Assembly (NCBI RefSeq): GCF_020179605.1
Contig: NZ_JAINZO010000001.1
Span: 682,001 to 746,000, forward strand
From: Geomonas agri
GTDB lineage: Bacteria; Desulfobacterota; Desulfuromonadia; Geobacterales; Geobacteraceae
DNA length: 64,000 nucleotides
Direction of reading: 5' to 3'
Each line of letters begins with the position of its first letter. Within the stretch, counting starts at the first letter, position 1. The notes beneath the pieces were generated by a model, which saw only the letters and a list, made by a program, of their open reading frames with translations, was not told where the DNA came from and made no database searches. A program made the translations under genes and the position numbers. Of this stretch, positions 46,738-53,650 are shown one piece after another.

Positions 46738-48456
46738 GTGACAGATTCTCTCAACCCTACCGAAGAACTGTGTCGCTTCATTATCGATACGATCCCCCAG
46801 ATTGTCTGGACAGCCACGGCCGATGGCGCTCAGGACTTCGCGAACCTGCGCTGGTACGAGTTCAACGGTCTCGTTCCCGGTGAGCCCGACCCCGAGCCCT
46901 GGCGCAGTATCATCCATCCCGACGACGTCGAAATCACCGCGCAGAAATGGAAGCACTCCCTGGAAACCGGCGAGCCCTACAGTTGCTTGCACCGCAACCG
47001 GCGCTTCGATGGACAGTACCGCTGGGTGTTGTCACGGGCGGTCGCCCAGAAGGACCAAGATGGGCGCATCGTGCGCTGGATCGGCAGCGGCACCGACATC
47101 ACAGAGCAGAAGGTTGCCGAGGCCGAACTGATGAAGTACCGCGACCACCTGGAAGAGCTGGTCAGGGAGCGGACCGAGGAACTGGTGGCGGCCAAGGAGC
47201 GGGCCGAGGTGGCGACACGCGCCGTCCTGGAGGCGAACGACCTTCTGGAAATGCGGGTCGAGGCGCGCACGGCGGAATTGCGCAAGACCGAGAAGGACCT
47301 GCGCCAAGCGCAGAAGATGGAGGCCATCGGCACCCTCGCCGCCGGTATCGCCCACGACTTCAACAACATCCTCACCTCGATCCTCGGCTTCACTGACATG
47401 GTGCTGCACAAGGTGCCGGAAGGTGGCACGGGGCGCGCGGAGATGCAGCAGGTCTTCACCGCGGCCCAGCGGGCGGCGGACCTGGTGCGGCAGATCCTCA
47501 GTTTCAGCAGACACTCCGAGCAGGAACGAAAGCCGGTGCACCTCGCCGCCATCATCGATGACGCCTTCCGCCTGCTGCGCTCGTCGCTGCCCACCTCTAT
47601 AGCCATGGTCAAGGAGATCGATGTCCCTCCTGACGCCGACAAGGTGCTCGCTGACCCAACCCAGTTGCACCAGGTGCTGATGAATCTCGGTACCAACGCG
47701 GCCCACGCCATGCTGCCGGACGGCGGCACTCTAACTGTCTCCCTCCAGTCGGTCGCGGCCGGCTCACCACAGCTCGCCCCGCATCCCATCCTTGATCCCG
47801 TGGATCACCTGCATCTGTGCGTTCGCGACACCGGCCGCGGCATGGAAAGCCGCATGCTGGAGCGGATCTTCGACCCGTATTTCACCACCAAGCCGGCGGG
47901 GGAGGGGACCGGTCTCGGCTTGGCGGTTGTCCAGGGCATCGTCAAGAACCACGGCGGCCTCATTGCGGTGCACAGTGAACCCGGGGCGGGGACCTGCTTC
48001 GAGGTATTCTTGCCGGCAGTCTCGCTCGAGATCCAGCGCGAAGAGGAGCTTCCTGAGCAGTTGCTGCAGGGAACCGAGCGCGTCCTGTTCGTGGACGACG
48101 AGGAGTCGCTCACCGTGCTGGGGCAGGGTATCCTGGAGAACCTGGGCTACAGCGTGGTTACCGCCAGCAATAGCGTCGCTGCACTCGATCTTTTTCGCAC
48201 CGATCCCGCCCGCTTCGACCTGGTGATCACCGACCTCACCATGCCGGGGCTGTCGGGAAAGTCGCTGGCTAAGGAGATCTCGACGCTACGTCCCGACATT
48301 CCCGTCATTCTCTGCACTGGTTTCAAGGAAACCGTAGACGAGAGGGATGCCGAGTACGGCATCCGCGCCTGCCTGATGAAGCCGTACACGTCGCGGACCC
48401 TGGGGCGGACCATCCGCCAGGTGCTGGACCGCAAAGCAGCTTTGAAAGAGGGATAA
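46738..48456 (+). CDS. PAS hybrid histidine kinase (PAS-HisKA-HATPase-REC)
   Basis: A 572-residue soluble hybrid kinase. PAS domain at about 10-125 (LCRFIIDTIPQIVWTATADG, FDGQYRWVLSRAV); coiled coil 130-195; HisKA with His206 in AAGIAHDFNNILTSILGFTD (HDFNN subtype); HATPase with VLMNLGTNAAHAM, DTGRGMES and GTGLGLAVVQGIV; C-terminal receiver with Asp499 in DLVITDLTMPGLSG. No helix-turn-helix. The start is GTG 46738 because AGAGGG lies four to nine bases upstream; a TTG seven codons earlier is possible. The ligand sensed is unknown. Confidence 0.9.
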   Translation: MTDSLNPTEELCRFIIDTIPQIVWTATADGAQDFANLRWYEFNGLVPGEPDPEPWRSIIHPDDVEITAQKWKHSLETGEPYSCLHRNRRFDGQYRWVLSRAVAQKDQDGRIVRWIGSGTDITEQKVAEAELMKYRDHLEELVRERTEELVAAKERAEVATRAVLEANDLLEMRVEARTAELRKTEKDLRQAQKMEAIGTLAAGIAHDFNNILTSILGFTDMVLHKVPEGGTGRAEMQQVFTAAQRAADLVRQILSFSRHSEQERKPVHLAAIIDDAFRLLRSSLPTSIAMVKEIDVPPDADKVLADPTQLHQVLMNLGTNAAHAMLPDGGTLTVSLQSVAAGSPQLAPHPILDPVDHLHLCVRDTGRGMESRMLERIFDPYFTTKPAGEGTGLGLAVVQGIVKNHGGLIAVHSEPGAGTCFEVFLPAVSLEIQREEELPEQLLQGTERVLFVDDEESLTVLGQGILENLGYSVVTASNSVAALDLFRTDPARFDLVITDLTMPGLSGKSLAKEISTLRPDIPVILCTGFKETVDERDAEYGIRACLMKPYTSRTLGRTIRQVLDRKAALKEG

Positions 48457-48467
48457 GGAGGTCAGGC

Positions 48468-48908
48468 ATGTGGAACTACGTAACCCAGGCCCTCACCGCG
48501 CTGGTGAGCTTCGCTTTCATGGTGCTGTTCATGACCGCCGCCGTCAAACGGGGCGTATCGGTCCAGTTTTCCATGCTGGTGCTCTCGCTGGTACTCACGG
48601 TGAGCTTCGCCGCCTGGTCGGCAGGGGACTGGGGGATGTGGCCGGCCTGGAAGTCCGCGGTGCCGCTGCTCCTTGCCGCGGGTGCCTGCAGCGTGCTCGG
48701 CAACTGGGCCATGTTTCTTGCTACTTCGTCGAGCGCCAACGCGGGATACGCGCTGGCCATCATCGGGTGCCAGTCTGCGCTGGTGCTGCTGCTCTCCTGG
48801 TGGTTCCTGGGCGGCGAGATGCACTGGCTGCGCCTGGTCGGCATCGCCACCTGCATCCTAGGCGTGGTGATCATCAGCTGGCCGGTCGCCCCGGCAGTAA
48901 AGGGGTAA
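48468..48908 (+). CDS. Small EamA-like membrane protein
   Basis: A 146-residue protein with four to five helices (YVTQALTALVSFAFMVLFMT, LVLSLVLTVSFAAWSAG, AVPLLLAAGACSVLGNWAMF, ALAIIGCQSALVLLLSWWFL, LRLVGIATCILGVVIISW). The last two resemble the end of an EamA (drug/metabolite) domain. It is half the length of a normal two-domain EamA transporter, closer to SMR-like dimeric carriers. Starts 11 bases after the hybrid kinase stop, so it may be co-transcribed. Substrate unknown. Confidence 0.72.
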   Translation: MWNYVTQALTALVSFAFMVLFMTAAVKRGVSVQFSMLVLSLVLTVSFAAWSAGDWGMWPAWKSAVPLLLAAGACSVLGNWAMFLATSSSANAGYALAIIGCQSALVLLLSWWFLGGEMHWLRLVGIATCILGVVIISWPVAPAVKG

Positions 48909-48918
48909 TCGGCGTAGT

Positions 48919-49193
48919 TTAGGCGGTACGGGGGGAAGTGCGGGGCCAAGCCGTGGTGATGTGCAGCCCCGCGCGGCGCTCGCGGCAGGTGACGGTCAGG
49001 GTTACTGGGGTGATCGCCTCGATGATCAACGTTTCACCGTGCAGCACAGCCAGGCGGGCCCCCTCCTGCAGGCAGTAGTCGCGGGTGTCCGACGAGCGGG
49101 TAAGCCAGATCGCCCGGCGATCAGCGACAGCGACTCGATGGCGTCGTCCGCTTGCAGGGTGATTACCTCTCCTTCAGCCAGAAGGTAACGCAT
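48919..49193 (-). pseudogene. Frameshifted DUF2917-like gene
   Basis: From ATG 49193 the frame reads MRYLLAEGEVITLQADDAIE then SLSLIAGR, and then goes off into SGLPARRTPATT and stops at 49026 (55 residues). In the next frame the sequence continues naturally from about 49106: IWLTRSSDTRDYCLQEGARL, AVLHGETLIIEA, ending at a TAA at 48919. LIAGRIWLTRSSDTRDYCL is the DUF2917 pattern, so a single base appears to be missing after GGGCG near 49107. Either a recent mutation or a sequencing error. The restored protein would be about 91 residues. AGGAGGTTGTT precedes the ATG. Confidence 0.72.
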
Positions 49194-49286
49194 AACAACC
49201 TCCTCTCAGAACTTCTCTCACAACTTCCAACAAAGTATTCCAGGATCACTCCAACTGCTGCATCCCACTATCACTCTAACTGCTGT

Positions 49287-49350
49287 CCACGAAGCGCAGT
49301 ACGTGACCTCGCGTCCTCCCCTTTGCGAAGGGGAGACAGAGGGGATTTGC
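49287..49350 (+). repeat. Dispersed 64-bp palindromic repeat, full copy 4
   Basis: CCACGAAGCGCAGTACGTGA, CCTCGCGT, core CCTCCCCTTTGCGAAGGGG, then AGACAGAGGGGATTTGC. Lies between the frameshifted gene and the GlxA-type regulator. Confidence 0.75.
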
Positions 49351-49369
49351 TGCTGGGAAGTTAAACTCT

Positions 49370-50353
49370 TCAAAACCGGGTCCGGTAGGCGAGGGGGGTG
49401 ACACCGATGTCCCGGATGAAAGCGCGCCGCATCTGTTCGGCGCTGGTAAAGCCGCTGTCACGGGCCACCCGTTCCAGGGGGAGGGTCGTTTCCTCCAACA
49501 GCGCGACGGACCGCTCCAGCCTCAGCTGGTCCAGGTACCTCGCTGGCGTCTTCCCGGTCTCCCGCAGGAACACCCGGGCAAAATTACGCGGGCTCATCGC
49601 CGCCCGCTGCGCCAAGTCCTCTACCGTCACCTTGCAGCACGGGTTCTCCCTGAGCCAGGCAAGGAGCGGCGCCATCTGCCCGCCCTCGACCATCTGCGCC
49701 CGGAGCTGTGTGCTGAACTGGGCCTGCCCACCCGGGCGCTTCAGGAACATCACTAGTCGCCGCGCCACCGCGAGTGCTGTCTTCCTCCCGAAATCCTCTT
49801 CTACTAGCGCCAGCGCCAAGTCCATCCCGGCAGTCACCCCGGCGGACGTTGCCACCGAACCGTCCCGCGTGTAGATGGCGTCGTTCTCCACCCGCACCTC
49901 CGGGTAGTCGCGCCTTAGCCGCTCCAGGTCCATCCAGTGGGTGGTCGCACGCTTTCCTTTCAACAGTCCCGCCTCGGCAAGGATCAGCGCCCCCGTGCAG
50001 ACCGATACCAGGCGCCGCGCCCTCGGCCCCTCCGTTGCCAGCCAGGAGATGAATCCCTCGTCCTTCATGGCCCTCTCCAACGCATCGTCCGGGCTTCCCG
50101 GGACCAGGATGGTATCGGCCTTTTCAGGAAAGTCCTGCCAAGCGTGGTCTGCCACGACGCGCACACCGGGGCCAGTGCTGAAAGGACCCGCCTTTTCGGC
50201 CAGGATCACAACCCGGTACCCCGGGCGTTGCGGCTCCGATTCGCCAAGGCAGCGGTTTAGCATGTTGAAGACCTCGATGGGGCCCGTTACGTCCAGCAGT
50301 TCCGCACCTTCGTAGCCTGCTACCGCGATAGTGATAGTGATAGGCGCGCCCAT
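49370..50353 (-). CDS. GlxA-family AraC-type transcriptional regulator
   Basis: A 327-residue regulator. Residues 1-190 form a DJ-1/PfpI-like domain (ITIAVAGYEGAELLDVTGPIEV cut at 20, VSVCTGALILAEAGLLKG with the nucleophile-elbow Cys, ATTHW). Residues 215-327 form an AraC double helix-turn-helix (MSPRNFARVFLRETGKTPAR, YLDQLRLERSVALLEETTL, ERVARDSGFTSAEQMRRAF). No metal ligands, so the first domain is a sensor. The start at ATG 50353 has GGGAGGTGCC before it. The longer open frame upstream is not coding. Effector unknown; targets likely nearby or itself. Confidence 0.9.
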   Translation of the reverse strand: MGAPITITIAVAGYEGAELLDVTGPIEVFNMLNRCLGESEPQRPGYRVVILAEKAGPFSTGPGVRVVADHAWQDFPEKADTILVPGSPDDALERAMKDEGFISWLATEGPRARRLVSVCTGALILAEAGLLKGKRATTHWMDLERLRRDYPEVRVENDAIYTRDGSVATSAGVTAGMDLALALVEEDFGRKTALAVARRLVMFLKRPGGQAQFSTQLRAQMVEGGQMAPLLAWLRENPCCKVTVEDLAQRAAMSPRNFARVFLRETGKTPARYLDQLRLERSVALLEETTLPLERVARDSGFTSAEQMRRAFIRDIGVTPLAYRTRF

Positions 50354-50506
50354 GGCACCTCCCGTTTCAGTCGTTGCTAGCCTGCCGGAATCATTGCACA
50401 ACACCAACTCGCGTTCAAGGACAACGAACCAGCAGACTCTGCCATTCTGGATAAAAGAAGCAGTAGCGATTCCGACAGAGGCGGCAGAGGAGTGCAGGCT
50501 GTGAAC

Positions 50507-50535
50507 TTGACGTAGTGAAACCATTTCGCTACTAT
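50507..50535 (+). promoter_or_regulatory. Sigma-70 promoter of the DUF4160 pair, predicted leaderless
   Basis: TTGACG at 50507-50512 and TACTAT at 50530-50535 with an exact 17-base spacer. The predicted start of transcription is at about 50541-50543, coinciding with the ATG of the first gene, so the message would lack a leader. Confidence 0.62.
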
Positions 50536-50542
50536 TCATGCC

Positions 50543-50776
50543 ATGCCAACCATCATCCGCTTTAGTACAAGCAGGTTGACCATCTACCCTAACGAACACG
50601 GTACACCTCACTTCCACTTGGAATTCATGGACGGGGACCGTTGCTCTGTTGCGATTGAGACGTTGGAAATTTTGGTCGGAGTTGTCACCCCGGCAAAGAA
50701 GATGGCCGAGGCGATGAAGTGGGCCGCAGAGAATCAGGCTCTGCTGCTTGCTAAATGGGAGGAAATAACCAGATGA
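50543..50776 (+). CDS. DUF4160 protein, putative toxin-antitoxin component
   Basis: A 77-residue protein. MPTIIRFSTSRLTIYPNEHG, PHFHLEFMDGDRCSVAIETL then EILVG are the DUF4160 pattern, with the conserved HxHxE segment (HFHLE). MPTIxRF is the usual start of the family, so the ATG at 50543 is right even though no ribosome site precedes it. It overlaps the DUF2442 gene by four bases. Lower GC than the neighbours, suggesting acquired DNA. Function as toxin or antitoxin is inferred from this gene pairing. Confidence 0.83.
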   Translation: MPTIIRFSTSRLTIYPNEHGTPHFHLEFMDGDRCSVAIETLEILVGVVTPAKKMAEAMKWAAENQALLLAKWEEITR

Positions 50777-51216
50777 ACAAACCGCCACGTATTGAAGAAG
50801 TGACTGCAACGGCACCTGCCAGTCTCGAAATTCGCTGGACTACCGGTGAAACCATGCAAGCTGATATCGGCGACTGGATGACGCGTTTTGCTCTCTTGTT
50901 GCCGATCAAAGATCCAAAGCTCTTTACGACGGTTCGCGTAGGTTGGTATGGGCACAGCGTTGCATGGGGAGATGAGATCGAACTGGGAGCCGACGAACTT
51001 TATAATCGCTGCAAGGCACAAGCAGGTGAACCCTCTCCCGACGAGTTCAATGAGTGGATGAAACGCAACGAGCTTTCGTTGTCAACCGCTGCGGAGGCGC
51101 TGGGTATGACACGCAGGATGATCACTCATTACCGAACCGGCAGTAAACCAATACCTCGGAGTATTTGGCTTGCCTGCATCGGGTGGGAAACCATAAAGCA
51201 CACAAACGCAGCCTGA
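50773..51216 (+). CDS. DUF2442 plus helix-turn-helix protein, partner of the DUF4160 gene
   Basis: A 147-residue protein. Residues 1-80 are a DUF2442 domain (IEEVTATAPASLEIRWTTGE, FTTVRVGWYGHSVAWGD, IELGADELYNRC); residues 90-140 are an XRE/Cro-type helix-turn-helix (FNEWMKRNELSLSTAAEALG, MTRRMITHYRTGSKPIP). Likely DNA-binding and autoregulatory. Start at ATG 50773 overlaps the DUF4160 stop (ATGA). The HTH fusion is what makes a toxin-antitoxin role probable. Ends before a bidirectional terminator. Confidence 0.83.
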   Translation: MNKPPRIEEVTATAPASLEIRWTTGETMQADIGDWMTRFALLLPIKDPKLFTTVRVGWYGHSVAWGDEIELGADELYNRCKAQAGEPSPDEFNEWMKRNELSLSTAAEALGMTRRMITHYRTGSKPIPRSIWLACIGWETIKHTNAA

Positions 51217-51240
51217 TTCAGCCTGAGAAAACAAAGAGCC

Positions 51241-51276
51241 AACAAAAAACCCGCCAGCGATGACGGGTTTTTTGTT
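51241..51276. terminator. Bidirectional terminator between the HTH gene and the ferritin-like gene
   Basis: AACAAAAAACCCG pairs perfectly with CGGGTTTTTTGTT around CCAGCGATGA, giving T runs on both strands for these convergent genes. Confidence 0.93.
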
Positions 51277-51296
51277 ACTGAAAGCGTGTCGAGAGC

Positions 51297-51806
51297 CTAT
51301 CCCTTCATCGCCCCCACCAGCAACTCGTAATCCTCCAGGAGCGACTGCAGGTCCTCCTCGTGCTCGACCTCCTGCTGCAGGATGGTGAGCACCATGTTGT
51401 AGGTGACCGGGTCCTTCTCGCGGGTCAGGTCCAAAAGCTTCTTGTACACGCCGATGGCGCACTGCTCTCCCTTGATGTTCTGCTCAAGAATGGTCTTTAC
51501 GAAGGGATCGTCGGGCGCGTCGTAGCCGCAGTTGGTGAACTTGTACCACTCCTCCGGCTTGGTGACCGGGGTGCCGCCCAACTGGATGATGCGTAGCGCC
51601 ACCAGGTCGGCGTGCGCCAGTTCCTCGGTGGCATGCACCAAAAGCTCGGCACCGACCGCGTCCTTCATGGGCCCTTTGACCAGTTTGGCGCCCAGCCAGT
51701 ACTGGTAATAGGCGAACCATTCGTCGCAGAAGGCACGGTTGAGCAGGTTCAGCAGTTCCTCGACGTCCATTCCGACTATTTCACGTCCCTTAGATCCCAT
51801 ACCCAT
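51297..51806 (-). CDS. Ferritin-like/bacterioferritin-related four-helix protein
   Basis: A 169-residue four-helix bundle. Iron-ligand pattern: NRAFCDEWFAYYQYWLGAKL (Glu), HATEELAHADLVALRII (E-x-x-H), NIKGEQCAIGVYKKLL (Glu), LQQEVEHEEDLQSLLED (E-x-x-H). This is a complete diiron set. Stores iron or scavenges peroxide. The ATG at 51806 has AAAGGAGATATGGGT before it, so the exact start among the closely spaced ATGs is uncertain by two codons. Own promoter upstream. Confidence 0.85.
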   Translation of the reverse strand: MGMGSKGREIVGMDVEELLNLLNRAFCDEWFAYYQYWLGAKLVKGPMKDAVGAELLVHATEELAHADLVALRIIQLGGTPVTKPEEWYKFTNCGYDAPDDPFVKTILEQNIKGEQCAIGVYKKLLDLTREKDPVTYNMVLTILQQEVEHEEDLQSLLEDYELLVGAMKG

Positions 51807-51855
51807 ATCTCCTTTGGTCGTTGTAGTGTCATTGGGAAATATCTCAGACTCAAGG

Positions 51856-51883
51856 AGTATACTGGCGCTTTGTCATTGCGCAA
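51856..51883 (-). promoter_or_regulatory. Probable promoter of the ferritin-like gene
   Basis: On the minus strand TTGCGC (51883-51878) and TATACT (51861-51856) with a 16-base spacer. The -10 is good, the -35 weak. Confidence 0.42.
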
Positions 51884-52025
51884 TCGGCCACAGTGTTCCG
51901 TAAGATGCCATCAAACAGGTTGACCCTGCTTCTGTGTTGGCGTATAGCTCAAGAGTGACGCATGCCGTCGACCAGAGGCCGGATCCAGTTGTCCGGCAAC
52001 CACGTCTGTCAGCAAGGAAGGCAAA

Positions 52026-53645
52026 GTGAAGAAGAAGATCGCAGGACTGTCCCCGCTGCCGCAGGAAATCCCCGCTCCCTATCGCATAGAAAGCCCGATC
52101 CGACAGGACTACTACCTGATCGGCGGCGAACTGCGCCGCTGGGAGGGCCCCATGCAGGAGGTGTTCTCGCCGGTGCAGGTGCTCAACGGAGCATACCCTG
52201 AAGCGCAGAGGGTAGGGGAGGCGCCCGCCCTTTCCGTGGCGGCGTCCCTGGAGGCGCTCGACGTCGCCGTGAACGCCTACGACAACGGCCGGGGGACCTG
52301 GCCCACCATGTCGGTCGGGGAGCGGATCCAGTGCGTGAACTGCTTCAGTAGCGCCGTGCGCGCCAAGCGTGCCGATGTGGTCAAACTCCTCATGTGGGAG
52401 ATTGGCAAATCGCTCCAAGAGGCCGAAGCCGAATTCGACCGCGCGCTCGCCTACCTGAAGGACACCGTCGAGGCGCTCAAGGAACTGGACCGGGTCTCCT
52501 CCCGTTTCGTCATCCAGCAGGGGATCATCGGCCAGATCCGCCGCGCGCCCTTGGGCGTCGTGCTCTGCATGGGCCCCTACAACTTCCCCCTCTACGAGAC
52601 CTTCACCACGCTGATCCCGTCGCTGGTGATGGGCAACACCATCCTGCTCAAGCCGCCGCGTTTCGGGGTCCTCCTGTTCGCGCCGCTTCTGGAGGCATTC
52701 CGCGACTGCTTCCCCGCCGGCGTGGTCAACACCGTGTACGGCGACGGCGAGGAGGTGCTCCCCCCCCTGATGGCCACCGGCCGCATCGATGTCCTCGGCT
52801 TCATCGGCACCAGTAAGGTTGCCGACGCCCTGCGCGCGAGCCATCCCCGCCCGCACCGGCTGCGCTGCGTGCTCGGACTGGACGCCAAGAACCCCGCCAT
52901 CATCCTTCCCGACGCTGACCTCGACCTCGCTGTCGAGGAGTGCGTCTCTGGCGCCCTGGGCTTCAACGGCCAGCGCTGCACCGCGTTGAAGATCATCTTC
53001 GTACACCGGGACATCGCCGAGCCCTTCCTGGAGGGGATGGCGCGCGGGATTGCTGCGCTCAAGTGCGGCGTACCCTGGCAGGACTGTGTCGCCATCACCG
53101 CGCTCCCGGAGCCGGAGAAACCTGAGTACCTGGAGGGCCTTCTGCGCGACGCCGAGGCCTTCGGGGCCCGCGTGGTTAACCCCGGCGGCGGGACCACGAG
53201 CGGCTCCTTCTTCTATCCGGCGCTGTTGTACCCGGTGACCGACCGGATGCGGGTCTACCACGAGGAGCAGTTCGGCCCGGTGGTCCCGGTGGTGGTCTAC
53301 GACGACCTCAAGGAGACCATCGACTACGTGGTGCAGTCCAACTACGGCCAGCAGGCAAGCATCTTCGGCAGGAACGAGGAGCAACTGTCGCAATTGATCG
53401 ACGCCCTGGTGAACCAGGTCTGCCGCATCAACATCAACAGCAAGTGCCAGAGAAGCCCGGACAGCTTCCCTTTCAACGGACGCAAGAACTCGGCCGAAGG
53501 GACCCAGTCCGTCGCCGACGCTCTGCGCGTCTTCTCGATCAGGATCGTGGTGGCGGCGCGCGAGACCGATGCCAACCGCGACATCATCACCGGCATCGTC
53601 AAGGAAAGAAAGTCCCACTTCCTCTCCACCGATTACATCCTATGA
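52026..53645 (+). CDS. Aldehyde dehydrogenase family protein (GapN-like) with atypical catalytic Glu motif
   Basis: A 539-residue NAD(P)-dependent dehydrogenase. It has LGVVLCMGPYNFPLYETFTT cut at 20, GNTILLKPPRFGV, the catalytic Cys in GFNGQRCTALK, and YHEEQFGPVVPVVVYDDL, the overall pattern of non-phosphorylating glyceraldehyde-3-phosphate dehydrogenase. The conserved LELGGK block is VLGLDAKNPAII: aligned on the Lys, the catalytic Glu is replaced by Gly with an Asp two positions on. N- and C-terminal extensions are longer than standard. Start is GTG 52026 after AAGGAAGGCAAA. Substrate unproven. Confidence 0.8.
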   Translation: MKKKIAGLSPLPQEIPAPYRIESPIRQDYYLIGGELRRWEGPMQEVFSPVQVLNGAYPEAQRVGEAPALSVAASLEALDVAVNAYDNGRGTWPTMSVGERIQCVNCFSSAVRAKRADVVKLLMWEIGKSLQEAEAEFDRALAYLKDTVEALKELDRVSSRFVIQQGIIGQIRRAPLGVVLCMGPYNFPLYETFTTLIPSLVMGNTILLKPPRFGVLLFAPLLEAFRDCFPAGVVNTVYGDGEEVLPPLMATGRIDVLGFIGTSKVADALRASHPRPHRLRCVLGLDAKNPAIILPDADLDLAVEECVSGALGFNGQRCTALKIIFVHRDIAEPFLEGMARGIAALKCGVPWQDCVAITALPEPEKPEYLEGLLRDAEAFGARVVNPGGGTTSGSFFYPALLYPVTDRMRVYHEEQFGPVVPVVVYDDLKETIDYVVQSNYGQQASIFGRNEEQLSQLIDALVNQVCRININSKCQRSPDSFPFNGRKNSAEGTQSVADALRVFSIRIVVAARETDANRDIITGIVKERKSHFLSTDYIL

Positions 53646-53650
53646 CGTGG

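Noticed and set aside
49370-50815. 481-residue version of the GlxA-type regulator
   Set aside because: The first 154 residues overlap the DUF4160 gene and its promoter and are not family-like; the ATG at 50353 has a strong ribosome site.
51950-52020. Possible c-di-GMP-type riboswitch before the aldehyde dehydrogenase
   Set aside because: GTGACGCA and a CCGGA/TCCGG hairpin caught the eye, but the remaining conserved bases of the GEMM motif are not there.
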